Assembly: GCF_029168945.1 (NCBI RefSeq) | Contig: NC_083602.1 | Coordinates: forward strand, 87,740,027-87,804,026 | Length of the DNA: 64,000 nucleotides | Source: Cannabis sativa | Lineage: Eukaryota > Streptophyta > Magnoliopsida > Rosales > Cannabaceae | Direction of reading: 5' to 3' | Shown here: one piece after another, positions 1 through 11,162 of the stretch | How the letters are laid out: every line of letters starts with the position of its first letter | Position numbering within the stretch: the stretch's first letter is position 1 | Program-made: the position numbers and the translations under genes | Notes under the pieces: model-generated | Database searches by the model: none | The model's input: the letters and a program-made list of their open reading frames with translations, nothing else | What the model was told of the DNA's origin: nothing

Positions 1-25
1 TATAAAACAGTGAAGACTGGACTCC

Positions 26-1486
26 ATGACCAAAGCTTGTCGCGAGGCCGAACGGAGGGTTCTCCGTCTCCTCCACGGCCACGAAACTCGCAAAAACCTC
101 CCTCAAATCCATGCCCACTTCCTCCGCCACGGTCTCCAAAAATCCAACCAAGTCCTCGCTCACTTCGTCTCCGTTTGCGGTTCTCTCAACAAAATGAGTT
201 ACGCCACTCGCCTCTTCCAACAGACTCCGAACCCCAACAAGAACCTCTTCAATTCCATGATCAAGGGTTACTCTTTACGCGGACCCTTTGGAAATGCCCT
301 GCTTTCGTTCAATCTTATGAAGAGTCAAGCCATTTTTCCAGACGAGTACACTTTCGCGCCGTTGCTCAAGGCAAGCTCGAGTCTTTGTGAGTTTAGAATC
401 GGTCAGTGTGTTCATTCCCAAGTTCTGAGATCTGGGTTTGAGTCATTTAGTTCCATACAGATTGGGATTGTTGAGCTTTGTTCAACTTGTTTGAGGATGG
501 ACGATGCCAAGAAGGTGTTCGACGAAATGCCTCACAGAGATGTAATTGTTTGGAATTTACTTATCCGTGGCTTTTGCAAAGGTGGTAATGTTGATATGGG
601 TTTATCCCTTTTTCGAAAAATGAGTGAGAGGAGCATTGTTTCTTGGAATTCAATGATTTCCTGCCTAGCTCAAAGTGGGAGAGATAGTGAAGCTTTGAGA
701 ATCTTTGTTGAAATGCTAGAACAAGGTTTTGAGCCTGATGATGCTACTGTGGTGAGTGTGTTGCCTGTTTGTGCTCGTTTGGGGGCTGTTGATGTTGGGC
801 AATGGATACATTCTTATATAGATTCTAAAGGACTGTTACAAGAAGTTGTTTCTGTTGGGAATGCACTCATCGATTTCTACTGTAAATGTGGAAGTTTGGA
901 ATTAGCCTCAGCTATTTTCAGGCGAATGCATCACCGAGATGTTATTACATGGAATGTAATGGTTTTAGGCCTGGCTTTTAATGGGAAAGGACAACATGGT
1001 GTTGAGTTGTTTGAGGAAATGTTGAACAAAGGGGTAAAGCCTAATCATGCCAGTTTTGTATCGGTTTTGGCATGTTGTGCTCATGCTGGTTTGGTGGAAA
1101 AAGGAAGAGATTTGTTTGCTTCAATGTCGTTGTCTCATAATGTTAAACCGAAACTTGAACATTATGGATGTATGGTTGATATTCTTTGTAGAAATGGAGG
1201 TATTAAAGAGGCTCATGACATGATCAAAAGCATGCCAATGAAACCAAATGCTGCTTTATGGGGCTCATTGCTTAGTTCTTGTCGTACTTATGGTGATTTG
1301 GAACTTGCGGAAACAGCGCTTTGTGAGCTTATCAATCTTGAACCATGGAATTCTGGTAATTATGTGTTGTTGTCAAACATTTATGCAGAAGAAGGTAGGT
1401 GGGAAAAGGTGGAGCAGGTCAGAGTGTTGATGAGAGAAAATTGTGTTAAAAAAGAGCCAGGACACAGTGCAGTTGGATTCAGCTGA
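26..1486 (+). CDS. Pentatricopeptide repeat protein, PLS class, E subgroup
   Basis: Single uninterrupted frame of 486 aa, as usual for plant PPR genes. PPR proteins bind organellar RNA, generally in mitochondria or plastids; the E subgroup is typically tied to C-to-U editing. Tandem P, L and S repeats run from about residue 45 to 400, with typical phrases such as VFDEMPHRDVIVWN (about 165-178), SIVSWNSMISCLAQSGR and RDVITWNVMVLGLAFNG. The last roughly 75 residues form an E motif (ALWGSLLSSCRTYGDLELAE, then NYVLLSNIYAEEGRWEKVEQ) ending at PGHSAVGFS. There is no DYW deaminase domain, so any editing role would need a deaminase partner. Start: this ATG opens into the usual LLHGHETRKNLPQIHAHFLR leader; a TATAAAA lies at bases 1-7. 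It looks like the family of Arabidopsis At1g09190 (from memory). Target organelle and RNA site are unknown. Family assignment is firm; specific function is not. Confidence 0.95.
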   Translation: MTKACREAERRVLRLLHGHETRKNLPQIHAHFLRHGLQKSNQVLAHFVSVCGSLNKMSYATRLFQQTPNPNKNLFNSMIKGYSLRGPFGNALLSFNLMKSQAIFPDEYTFAPLLKASSSLCEFRIGQCVHSQVLRSGFESFSSIQIGIVELCSTCLRMDDAKKVFDEMPHRDVIVWNLLIRGFCKGGNVDMGLSLFRKMSERSIVSWNSMISCLAQSGRDSEALRIFVEMLEQGFEPDDATVVSVLPVCARLGAVDVGQWIHSYIDSKGLLQEVVSVGNALIDFYCKCGSLELASAIFRRMHHRDVITWNVMVLGLAFNGKGQHGVELFEEMLNKGVKPNHASFVSVLACCAHAGLVEKGRDLFASMSLSHNVKPKLEHYGCMVDILCRNGGIKEAHDMIKSMPMKPNAALWGSLLSSCRTYGDLELAETALCELINLEPWNSGNYVLLSNIYAEEGRWEKVEQVRVLMRENCVKKEPGHSAVGFS

Positions 1487-1559
1487 TAAAATATGTTTGT
1501 TGAAGCCTAGAATTGTTTTATTTGTGGCTGATCTCAAATATTTGGTCCCCTTCTTGATG

Positions 1560-2080
1560 ACCAATGGTGTAATGCTCAAGACAAGAATGATGTCTCTTTG
1601 GACTCTTTTGTCCCGGGAGATGGTATCGAAAAGTGGACTAAACCAGCTGAAAATACAATTAAGATCAACACTGATGCTGCATTATCTTGGGAATTTGGTG
1701 GAGGCTCGTGTGGCTTGCAGGGACGGGTTGATTCAGCCGAATATGGCCGAGGCAATTGAACTGAAAGAGGTGCTAAGCTACAGCCAAGTTGGAAGGTGGT
1801 CGTTGAAATGAATTTGCTATTGCTGGTTCAGTTCAGGCTATTCAACACTGGAGGTCTGTTGCTCATGGTGGTCCGATGGTGTCATACTTAGGGGTGGTGG
1901 TAGAGGATTGCAAGCGCCTAATTAGAAACATGACCAAATGTTTCTTAGTATTTTATCAAATTGTTTACTAATGGGGTTGCTCAGTCTAGCACGAACATCC
2001 TGTTTTACTTCTGATGTTCCCTTTGTAGTTCAAGATGCTATGTTATTTGATTTGAATTAATGAATAAAAGCAGTAAGAAT
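1560..2080 (+). pseudogene. LINE 3' fossil: broken RNase H-like domain
   Basis: Just after the PPR stop, broken frames read as the C-terminal RNase H-like (RVT_3) domain of a plant L1-type LINE. One frame gives EKWTKPAENTIKINTDAALS, the usual domain entry with its first catalytic Asp. After a frame change, VQAIQHWRSVAHGGPM and LGVVVEDCKRLIRNMTKC match the later part. Frameshifts and stops interrupt it. LINEs are commonly truncated at the 5' end, which explains why only the last ORF2 domain remains. The PPR 3'UTR probably overlaps this fossil. Confidence 0.65.
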
Positions 2081-2230
2081 ATATGAGTGAGATTGCTCTA
2101 GACCTTGTTTGTAAAGTGAAAAGCAGTAGTATACAAATGTCATACATTAATCTAAATTACAAAATGAAGAATACAGATTTTTAAGTAGTAGTTGTAGTTC
2201 TTCATTTGATTGAGAAAATAAATATCAGAA

Positions 2231-3901
2231 TTACAAAAAGAAGCAAAAGCTTCCACTAATTAGTAGTATCAATGCATAAACCACACTTGAAATCTTCGGC
2301 CTCTCTCCATGGCTTATTTCACCTTGTGGAAATCCTCCAAAATTACCTTGTGGAAACCCTTGGAAATTGAATAACCCTACATTACACCAACAAATTCTTG
2401 TAACAATAATCCATATATAAGAAAATTTTACAATACACAGATACCACTTTTGCTTTTATAGGTAAGAAAAGTCTCTAATTTTGACACTTTGAGAATTATA
2501 ACACATCAAAATTTTATGAAGATCATCTTCAAAAGATGTACATTGTAATAACAAAAACAGGTTTCGAATTTTTAGTACTTTTCTGTATCGTAAATTATTT
2601 AGAATTTTTCAGTATTTAGTGAAATAATTTCTCTAAATAGAAAAAAAATCATACTGATAAAAACAAAAATGACACTCGAATTCGAATATAGTCGTTTCGT
2701 ATAGTAATAAATTAGTTCACCTTTGCGGTGTTCAGTGCAGCCGACGTTTAAAGCACCCCTTATGTCTCCTATAGTTGCCTTATTATAGAATAAGAAGTTC
2801 GAGAAAATATTGTCAACACAATTGAGGACTAACTCTGTCTCAGCCAAACAAGGTCCATTACAGAACAACTCAACTGCTTGAGGAGGCACATTAAGCTTTC
2901 CACCTTCATTCAATCTATATGTCTTATCACAACCAGCATAGATCTGATTTCATAATTTAAATATAAGTGTAACAAATAAGCTCTTTAGACAAAATTTAAC
3001 AACATATAATATATATCATAAGATCGATGCACCATTTGTGTGTTTTTGATATATGAATAGTTGTAATTTCAATTTTTTTATAATAATGATATAAATTATA
3101 GGAAAATTTTACAATGCACCCTCTTAAAATGGATATATTGATGCACTTCTATCTGTTTTAGCATCCGAAATAATTTTTTGGTCAATTTTTTTCTCATAGT
3201 CATGTACGTTATAGTTATTTAAGACATCCTCTAAAATTTTAAGAAATTCAGAAAAGTTTAGCACGCCGAAAACTACGTTCAAACAGCGTGTTGCACGCGT
3301 GACTATTTTATTTTATACGCGTGTAAAATAGACTGTTTGAACATTGTTTTCTATATTGTAAATTATTTCGAATTTTTTAAAATTTTGTAGGATATCTTAA
3401 ATAGATATAATGTACATGAATATAAAAAAAAAATAGACTAAAAAATTCTTCTAGATGCCGAAACGTGCATAAGTACATCCATTTTAAGAGGGTGCATTGT
3501 AGAATCACCCTAAATTATATATATAAATTTTTCTGAAATTATTAAGAAACTAAGTAGAACAATCTCATATAAAAAAAACGTTTAAAATTAAGACTATCTG
3601 AATATAAAAAACACAAGAGTGTGCATCGGTTTAGAGTACTTACAAACTTGTTATTGAAACAAAACAAGGCTTTCTGAAACATTTCTGTTGGATTATTATT
3701 GTCTTCTGCCTTACATATTCCTGTTTTGAATCCAACCCAATTATAATTCAAACATAAGAAAATAGAATGACTATATAATAATATTCACATACTTATAAAG
3801 TAGGGACATTATTTATTGGTTTAACCTGAAAAGAAGAAGATTATGATGATAAGAAGAGTGAAAGCAAGGAGTTTGTGTTTTGGCATGGTAAAGAGAGCCA
3901 T
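2231..3901 (-). CDS. Small secreted plant protein, DUF7731-like, four exons
   Basis: Assembled from four exons with GT-AG splicing: 3901-3826, 3720-3644, 2943-2721 and 2376-2231. The spliced frame is 522 nt, 173 aa, and every junction keeps phase. The N-terminus (MALFTMPKHKLLAFTLLIII...) is a clear signal peptide. The core holds spaced cysteines in GICKAEDNNN, ALFCFNNKF, YAGCDKTYRL, VELFCNGPCL, LVLNCVDNI and LNVGCTEHRK, with FLFYNKATIGDIRGAL between. A Gly/Phe/Gln-rich stretch (FQGFPQGNFGGFPQGE) follows, then a hydrophobic C-terminal tail (VVYALILLISGSFCFFL) that looks like a GPI-anchor signal. Likely an extracellular, membrane-tethered protein. I match it from memory to a plant-specific uncharacterised family (DUF7731); no function is known to me. 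Intron 2 carries a 412-bp MITE. Confidence 0.75.
3100..3511. mobile_element. 412-bp TIR MITE inside intron 2 of the secreted-protein gene
   Basis: The left end (AGGAAAATTTTACAATGCAC) and the reverse complement of the right end (AGGGTGATTCTACAATGCAC) form inverted repeats that continue for about 80 bases, including a shared CCCTCTTAAAATGGAT. The centre is also palindromic (ACGCGT arms near 3300 and 3340). AAATTAT lies directly on both sides (3093-3099 and 3512-3518), a likely target-site duplication. No coding capacity. TIR style suggests a Mutator-like MITE. Confidence 0.75.
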
Positions 3902-4597
3902 AACAATAACTATGGGTGAAAAACTTGAGATCTGTAAAAGGGTTTTTTATGAACTGATTTCATTTGTCAGGGCATTGGTTTTAATATAAGAATACAATGT
4001 TGTTGTTTTTTTCTTTGCTATGACCTATTAGTGCATGAGAATAAAGGGTTCATAGTCATTTTGGGTAAAGTGAGAAATTAAGAGAGGTTAGGGTTGGTGG
4101 GTTAAGCTTAGTTTTATTAGAAACAAGGAGTTGGAGACAAAGGGACTGAAAGGAACCAAGTTGGTGTCCAAAATACCTACTTTCAAGTACTTGTTCTGAT
4201 ATTATTTGTCATTTTGAGTGTTTGAACTGAGTACTAAAGGTTTATATTATTTATTATTATTATTAGTTTTGTTTAACAAAAAAGGAAAAAAGTGAATTTA
4301 TGGATGGATAGATGGAATTTATTAATGTTATGTGGTAAAGATAGAATGTGGGTAGAAAATGCCAAAGTTTTTGTTAGAATATTGATAAGGGCAGAGGAGC
4401 CATAAATGAAGAAAAAGCCAAAGAAAATGTGGGAGGGAGAGAATCAGTTAAGATTCATGGAAAATGAATTTGTGGGTTTGATGATGATGGGTTTGATTTT
4501 TGAAGTATATTAAAATTTGGTATGAAATGGTTGGAAGTAGATTGAGGTAGACGTCAGATTTGTCAGATTCTTGTGTTGAAAAAGATTAAACAAAAAA
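3902..4597. other. Intergenic, upstream of the secreted-protein gene
   Basis: AT-rich spacer between the start of the secreted-protein gene and the tRNA gene. It should hold the gene's 5'UTR and promoter. Beyond a TAATATAA-like element near 3983 I see no firm motif and no coding sequence. Confidence 0.4.
4592..4597 (-). terminator. Pol III T-run terminator of tRNA-Ala
   Basis: Six T residues on the minus strand follow the tRNA 3' end directly, the standard RNA polymerase III stop. Confidence 0.8.
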
Positions 4598-4670
4598 TGG
4601 AGATGCGGGGTATCGATCCCCGTACCTCTCGCATGCTAAGCGAGCGCTCTACCATCTGAGCTACATCCCC
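4598..4670 (-). tRNA. tRNA-Ala (anticodon AGC)
   Basis: A 73-nt intronless cloverleaf. The acceptor stem GGGGATG pairs with CATCTCC and contains the G3-U70 wobble pair that identifies alanine tRNA; the discriminator base is A. D arm: GCTC-AGATGGTA-GAGC. Anticodon loop: CTTAGCATG with AGC. T arm: CGGGG-ATCGATA-CCCCG. CCA is not encoded, as in eukaryotic nuclear genes. A CAACAA motif just upstream of the 5' end (minus strand) fits the CAA start-site context of plant tRNA genes. Complete and apparently functional. Confidence 0.95.
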
Positions 4671-6934
4671 TTGTTGAAGTTGTTCTATTACTTATTTTAT
4701 ATGTATAATAGCTATTTACATTTATGGCTACTTTGCAACTTTGTGTGGGAAGTGAAAATTCAATCTTCGTTGGTCTTTGATTTTCCAACTCAATCTCTGC
4801 TCAGCTTTTTTCACATTTTACATTGTCCTCGAGAAGACTCAATTCACATGAACTAATACTGGCAAACCGGGTTGGACAAGATAATGTATTTTGAAATTCG
4901 CACGAAATAGATAAGTTTAGATTTTTCTTAAATGAATTAGGCTATTTTTCGGATTAATACGACTATTCTATTTATTGAACAAGTTATTTTTGGACTCAAA
5001 AATGGTAACAACGACCTATTTTGGATTGATACACCTAACTCAAAAATGGCACGAAACGACCTATTTGAAAATATACACTTTTATATTTATTATACTTATT
5101 TCTAGTAAAATGTATTGTGTTAGTTAAATAGGACATAAACATGTTAAATGACTCATAAATATATTATAAAATTGTTGTAAATATATTTAAATTGTTATAA
5201 ATAGGTTAATGGGTTAATAAGTTAACTAAAATTAAGTGTGATTCTTTATATAAACTGATTAAATGGGTTGGGTCAAGTGAACTTGTTTATAAAAGTGTTG
5301 AGTTTAAATTTTAGTTTTTCACGGGATTAATTAAGAGGAAATTACATTCTATACCATTTTTATATTGTCCTCTTTTATTTTTACCTTCTTTTTTAAAATA
5401 TATCATTTTTACCTCTTTTTTTAAACATTGTACCAATTTTGCCCCTGTCACTTCAAGATACTCTCCATGTGATTCTCTTATGTAAGGGTATTTTGGGTAC
5501 AATACATATAAAAAGAGGTATGTTTCAAATAAATATAAAATTAGAGGTAAATTTGATTAATTGATGAATAAAAAAGGCATTTTTCAACTTACCCCATTAA
5601 TTAATGAGTTTGGTTTAAATTTAGCATTTGCTAATAATATCCGAGAGCCAAACCAAGTGGTTTGGAGGCATTAGACGAAAAATTAAAATTGAGCTTTCTA
5701 TAAAAGAATAATATAAATATATATCAATACTTCATAAATTAAGTTTTTTTAAAAAAAAAAAAAGACTTCATAACTTCTTTTATATTTAATTATTAAAATT
5801 AAATGTACTTAGGTTTTAAAGAAAAAGAAAAAACAGAATAAATAATAAGTTATTATTAGTTTTTTTTGTAAGTGTGTTTATTATTATGAATATTTATTAT
5901 ATATACATTATAAAAGAATACTTATTATATTATTATATATATAAAAAGATGATAAAAATTAGACCTTTTAATATAGGGACTTTATGCGCCCAAGCTACCT
6001 AATGCTTGAGTCAGGCTACCTAAGTCTTGACTCTAAATGAACACGACTCATTAACACAAATTATCACCAGTCATAATGAATTAGATATTAAACATTTCAA
6101 CATTGTTATTCAGTTTATTCTTATATTTCCTTTTAAATAAGTTAGAACACCATAATAATTATAAGTTTAGTTATGTTTCTATTGGAATGATATTCACAAT
6201 GTGCAAATTCAAGATGACGATAAACTTTATAAAGGAAAACCTCTTAATCAGATTAGGGATGAACTAAAAACTCGTGATCTCACACTTTATGTGAATGCAA
6301 CAAATTTTGTTCCTAAAAATATAGTGGGTTTTTGGTGTTGTTATTTTCTCATAAAAAAGGAAAATCATTTTTAAGGTTAAAAATTTCTTATTTGTATTAA
6401 TTTTTGTATTACAAATTGTTTCAAAAGCACTAATAGCTCTTTTGATTGGACTTAAATAGAGTCGAGATTTTGGTGCTTCCTTTTTTGATTGTCATTGGTG
6501 CTACTTTTGGAGAACAATATTGTGTTAAAACATACCATTATAATAGAATGACCCTTCCACCACGTATAACCATATTTAAGGTAAAAAGAAAGAAAAAGTA
6601 GAGGAAAGATTCTGTTCTGGTTTGATTGAGTTTATGATAGTATTGTAGGATACTAAAAGGTATAGAGCAAAGGATATTCCACTAGACCCAAGTGGGGGGC
6701 AAAAGTGAGCATAAAATGCTAGAAATCTCTCAAAACGATAGTCAATCACAGCAAATCAATAATGCCTTTTTTTTCCTTTTTGGTCAACATGTCATGGGGA
6801 AGGAAGGTTGTATGTTATTGTCAGAACAAAGTAAAGTATTTCGAATACCAACAGCTTGGTTTAACAAGAAATAAGATAACGCTTTAAAAAAATTATAAAC
6901 CAAATCTTTACTTTTACGTCCTAAACTGCAATCT
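4671..6934. other. AT-rich intergenic DNA
   Basis: No gene recognised. Contains short degenerate motifs that recur nearby, such as GACCTATTTTGGATTGATAC and AACGACCTATTTGAAAATAT near 5010-5080, probably an eroded repeat, and A/T tracts around 5740-5960. The last few hundred bases should include the SAR1 3'UTR. Confidence 0.4.
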
Positions 6935-8640
6935 CTACTTAATATACTGAGAAAGCCACTTGAAACCGTCTCCGTAACCCATTTTCTTCACAATGCTGCA
7001 CATGAATACCTCGAGAGGGCGGACATTTGAATCTGTTAAATTTACTTTCCCTTTCCCTGTGGTGAAGTTGTTCAGTCCAAGGTGGTAGCGCAGCTCGTCT
7101 TCAGATGCAGCATACGGTATATCAATCTTGTTTCCCAATATAAGAAATGGAACATCTACCAATGCCTCATCGGAGAGGAGAGCATCCAGCTCTTTCTTTG
7201 ACTCGGCAAATCTCTCCTTGTCGTTAGAATCCACCAGGTAAACCACTGCATCCACCTTAATGAATAAAACACAAAATTTTAGTTACTTCCTAAACTAATT
7301 GACTAGAAAAGAGCCATCTAAGACGAAGAATCATCTACATTAGTTTTTCGAGCAAAATAGAACATAGATTATGCAACACGAATCTAAGAGAGGGCTCCTT
7401 GAAATGAACTTAATTCCCATTCGGATCATTGTAACAATCAACCAAATCCTTCCTAGTGAAAAACTCTTGTCTAAATTTTGCTAGTTTTGTGGTGCTCCCC
7501 CTTCCCAAATACATAAATCCTTCTCTAAAGTAAGCTATAAAGTTAGATAAGGGTATATTCTATGTACTAATGTCCCACGAATTTTAATATCTACTAAATC
7601 ATACTTTCGAATTTTGACATATACCAAATTATGTCCCCTAAATTGGAGAAAAGTCTTTTAATCCAAGAATCTTAATAGTTGAGGAAAAAACTTCAACAGC
7701 CTAAAAAGTTTTGAGGCAAATATCTTAACTAGCCTAATAATAATAAAATCAAACAAATCGACGACCATTAATCTCAGTTTGAGCAAAGATGGTTCCTAAA
7801 CTACTTCCACATAAATAACAAAGTTCAAATAGCCAATTATAAAGAAAATGGCAGTCACCATTTGCAGTGAGCATGCATTTTAATACTCAAATTATAATAA
7901 TACCTTGGCATAATAATCTTTCCAAACTCTACGAGCAATCTGATGTCCACCCAAATCAAAAGCCTTGAACTTGATTTTTCCAATACTCAATTCCTCAGAT
8001 GTTGGGTACTGTGTCGGCTGATGTTGAACCAATCTCTGCCAATATTCATCACCAATAAATAAAATTGTATGATACTTAAATCAAAAACATTATAAGAAAA
8101 AGAAAAAACTACCACCCTTTTCACATCTGCAAAAGAAGAACACAGCTAAACAAAATTGATATCTTAATTCTCTTATAGTGTGAGTAAAATTCAGTACAAA
8201 CCCACCAACCCAACATTTTTCCATTGGTCAATTTTAACCTACTTACACCAATAAAACCATACCTAAACTTTAGGCAAACTCAAAAAATTCAGCTCAGATC
8301 AACGATTATACAATAGTTGTAATAATTAAAAGTAAAATTCAGGAAATTCCCAATTCAAATTCCTTTCTTTTCAGGGGAAACAAACTCACCGAGTAATAAT
8401 AATAATAACCCCAAAAAAGTGAAATTTTTAAAATTAAAATAAAACAGCGAACATTCATAATTCAATTCCATATAATTCAATTTGGGGAAGAAAATAAAGA
8501 AGAATAAAAACCTCATCTTTGAGCATGTGAAGCAAGGTGGTTTTGCCGGCATTGTCGAGGCCCAAAAATAAGATCTTGGCCTCCTTCTGCCACAATCCGA
8601 GAGAGGCAAGAACACCATAGAACCAGTCCACCAAAAACAT
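6935..8640 (-). CDS. SAR1: SAR1 small GTPase of the COPII coat
   Basis: Three exons, 8640-8512, 8035-7904 and 7255-6935, give 193 aa, the usual SAR1 length. SAR1 is the GTP switch that starts COPII vesicle budding at ER exit sites; its GEF is SEC12 and its GAP is SEC23. The amphipathic N-terminus [20 protein letters not shown] inserts into the ER membrane. Nucleotide motifs: GLDNAGKTT (P-loop, about residues 27-35), [10 protein letters not shown] (switch I with its Thr), [12 protein letters not shown] (switch II; SAR1 has His where Ras has Gln), NKIDIPYA (base recognition). The protein ends [12 protein letters not shown] as in plant SAR1. The start is set by the conserved N-terminus. No ERSE motif seen upstream. 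Which SAR1 paralogue this is cannot be told. Confidence 0.96.
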
Positions 8641-9401
8641 TGTGCTTCACTGAAACCCACTACAAAAACCGATGGATCGAAGCCCCAAACTCCAAAAAGG
8701 GAGATAGAAGAGTGAGAATGGTATCTAGTACAACTACTACTGCTACCGAGGTTTAGTCGAATCCGAGGGTTAGGTATATACATAAGCCAATTTTGGACCG
8801 TTGATTTTAAAATATGATTCGCGTGTAAGTTTTTTATTATTATTCTAAGTGTAAATAGTAGTTTGTACATTGTGTTTTGTTAAAGTTATTAATTAAACTT
8901 TTTATTTTGTTAAATTGTAAGATAGACCATATATTTTTTAAAATAGTAAAAATAAAACTTGAGTTTAATCTTTGTAACTTTTTTTTTAATATAACTAACT
9001 TGAAGACAATTCTTAACACGAACAAATACAGAAAATGTAAACAATTTTGTCATAACACATTTAGATCATATTATTATTAAACTTTATTTTGACAAAAAAA
9101 TCAATTAAGGGTCTTATTTATACCATTTTGGAAAATATAGCGTCTATTTTGTCATTTATCAAAACAGAGGATCTAATTAGTGACTTTTACAAAATACAGG
9201 GTCCAAAATAGTATTTATCCTTATTCTAACACTTTTGTTTTTTATTTTTTTAATCACAAAATAATATTTGTGTTTTTAAATTTTTTTTTTTTAAAGGAAT
9301 TTTAAAATTTTATTTTCAAAAAATAGAAATATATTCCTTAACAATTTTTTTTTATTTTAAAAATAAAAAAAATAAATGTGTGTTTTATAATTTTTATTTT
9401 T
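8641..9401. other. SAR1 5'UTR/promoter, then AT-rich spacer
   Basis: About 120 bases next to the start codon (to roughly 8760) are less AT-rich and probably 5'UTR. The rest is AT-rich with long T and A runs and no recognisable gene. Confidence 0.4.
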
Positions 9402-9707
9402 AAGAAATTTGCGGCAAAAATACATAAAAAGTTTACTATGATGCAGATTAATCCTCAACTTCAAAAAATAGCGGTAATAGTCCTCAAGATCACATTTTTT
9501 TGTAGGTTTGTTAGTCTTAAATTTGACGAATTCGTTAAGTTATTCATAATTGCCACGTGTTGAGCCATTATTGGTTCAAATAATAATTTTAACAAAAATA
9601 ATTAAAAATTAAAAAATATTTTAAAATATAATTTTCTTTTCTTTTTCTTTTCTTTTCTCCTTCGTCTTCTACCTCCAGCAGTCCACCCCCACCACCCCTA
9701 TATCATT
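9402..9707 (+). repeat. MULE 1 left TIR
   Basis: Left arm of the inverted pair. Shared landmarks with the right arm include AAAAAGTTTACTATGAT, AATAGTCCTCAAG and GTTAAGTTATTCATAA. Confidence 0.8.
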
Positions 9708-9793
9708 TTCTTCCTCCAACCACACCACCCCAACTTTGTTTTCTTCCTCCAGCAACACCCTGATCCCAACCCACCCCTATCTAGCCACACTCC

Positions 9794-10225
9794 TGTAACG
9801 TCCCCGCTTCAAGCCTCCATTGGGCCCTTACACCCACGGACTAATGGCTCTTATACACGAGTACGCCACTCTGGTTGCTTCCTGGATTGATGACTGACCC
9901 TACAAACCAACACGAGTGTTTTCAGCCTGCTTTGTCCTCACTCACACGCATCTTGAGAAAACTTCCCAGGAGGTCACCCATCCTTGAAATTGCTCCAGGC
10001 CAAGCACGCTTAACTGTGGAGTTCTTTCGAGATGGGCTACCGAAAAACAAGATGCACCTTGTTGATATAGGTAGTACCAATCAATCCATTTAAGCCCTCT
10101 TCAACTGTGTAGTCCCATACCTACACAGTCTCACAATCATCCCACTTGACCTTCCCCAGGCGGTGTGGGATTGGACAGCTTACCCTGTTTCCCCTTATGG
10201 ATCACGCGGACTACTCACCGTCACA
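9794..10225 (-). repeat. Cassandra LTR (3' LTR in element orientation)
   Basis: 432 bp. Begins TGTAACGTCCCC and ends CCGTCACA on the plus strand. Confidence 0.9.
9961..10036 (-). other. 5S rRNA-derived domain in the 3' LTR
   Basis: Read on the minus strand, AGTTAAGCGTGCTTGG (A-box region) and AGGATGGGTGACCTCCTGGG (C-box region) match plant 5S rRNA closely, and the middle has diverged. In Cassandra this block is known to serve as an internal Pol III promoter. It is not a functional 5S gene. Confidence 0.85.
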
Positions 10226-10237
10226 ATCACCCCCACA
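10226..10237 (-). other. Cassandra polypurine tract
   Basis: TGTGGGGGTGAT on the minus strand, directly before the 3' LTR: the expected plus-strand priming site. Confidence 0.65.
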
Positions 10238-10278
10238 GGTCCGACGCCCTCGTCGACCACACTTCCGGCTGGGTCAAG

Positions 10279-10290
10279 GCTCTGATACCA
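10279..10290 (-). other. Cassandra primer binding site (initiator Met tRNA)
   Basis: Minus strand reads TGGTATCAGAGC, the classic plant complement of the initiator tRNA-Met 3' end, two bases after the 5' LTR. Confidence 0.9.
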
Positions 10291-10292
10291 TT

Positions 10293-10724
10293 TGTAACGT
10301 CCCCACTTCAAGCCTCCATTGGGCCCTTACACCCACGGACTAATGGCTCTTATACACGAGTACGCCACTCTGGCTGCTTCCTGGATTGATGACTGACCCT
10401 ACAGACCAACACGAGTGTTTTCAGCCTGCTTTGTCCTCACTCACACGCATCCTGAGAAAACTTCCCAGGAGGTCACCCATCCTTGAAATTGCTCGTGCCG
10501 AGCACGCTTAACTGTGGAGCTCTTTCGAGATGGGCTACCGAAAAACAAGATGCACCTTGTTGATATAGGTAGTACCAATCAATCCATTTAAGCCCTCTTC
10601 AACTGTGTAGTCCCATACCTACACAGTCTCACAATCATCCCACTTGACCTTCCCCAGGCGGTGTGGGATTGCACAGCTTACCCGGTGTTTCCCCTTATGG
10701 ATCACGGGACTACTCACTGTCACA
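10293..10724 (-). repeat. Cassandra LTR (5' LTR in element orientation)
   Basis: 432 bp. Differs from its partner by scattered substitutions plus small indels near 10495, 10684 and 10706. Confidence 0.9.
10460..10534 (-). other. 5S rRNA-derived domain in the 5' LTR
   Basis: Same block as in the other LTR: C-box-like AGGATGGGTGACCTCCTGGG retained; the A-box region reads AGTTAAGCGTGCTCGG, one change from the other copy. Confidence 0.85.
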
Positions 10725-11162
10725 ACTCCGGTCCTCGAGCTAACCGGAGTTCCACCGCGCACGGTGGTCGTCTACCGTTGAAGGCGAAGCTTGCAGAAAC
10801 TATCGACGAGATCTAAAAGATCTTTACGAATAGCATACATTTTTGAAAGTCATTTTACTCAATGGATCTCGGATATGACTAGATCGGACCCAAAATTTTT
10901 TACTCCGGTAGGCTTTTGACGGCGACTGAACAGCGAAGGGAGCTACGGGAACCTCAGTTTGAAACTCGACAAAGGCCATGGTGGCCTTGCCTCCTATTAA
11001 CGACGTTGAGGCCCGTGGTGGCCTCTTCGTCAGAGGTGAAAAATATCGAGCCCCGAGATAGAGAGATTTAGGGCTTTAGAGTTGGGGTCGGGGCATAAAG
11101 GTTTGTCTTTTCACACTTCTTCCATGGTTATGGGAGGATTGAGTTTGAGAAAAAAAAAGTGA

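Larger units (their letters stand above)
9794..10724 (-). mobile_element. Complete Cassandra TRIM retrotransposon
   Basis: A terminal-repeat retrotransposon in miniature, 931 bp, oriented on the minus strand. Two 432-bp LTRs (9794-10225 and 10293-10724) flank a 67-bp internal domain that codes for nothing. The perfect 5-bp duplication ACTCC sits at 9789-9793 and 10725-10729. Minus-strand LTRs begin TGTGAC and end GTTACA. The internal domain starts with a tRNA-iMet-type primer binding site and ends with a G-rich polypurine tract. The LTRs carry a 5S rRNA-derived block, the hallmark of Cassandra. The LTRs differ at roughly a dozen places, so the insertion is not very recent. It must have moved with enzymes from another element. 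It lies inside MULE 1. Confidence 0.93.

Noticed and set aside
9961..10036. A functional 5S rRNA gene
   Set aside because: Only the promoter boxes match; the rest has diverged and it sits inside an LTR.
9875..10389. Open frames at 9875-10093 and 10146-10389
   Set aside because: They lie in the Cassandra LTRs and 67-bp core; Cassandra codes for no protein.
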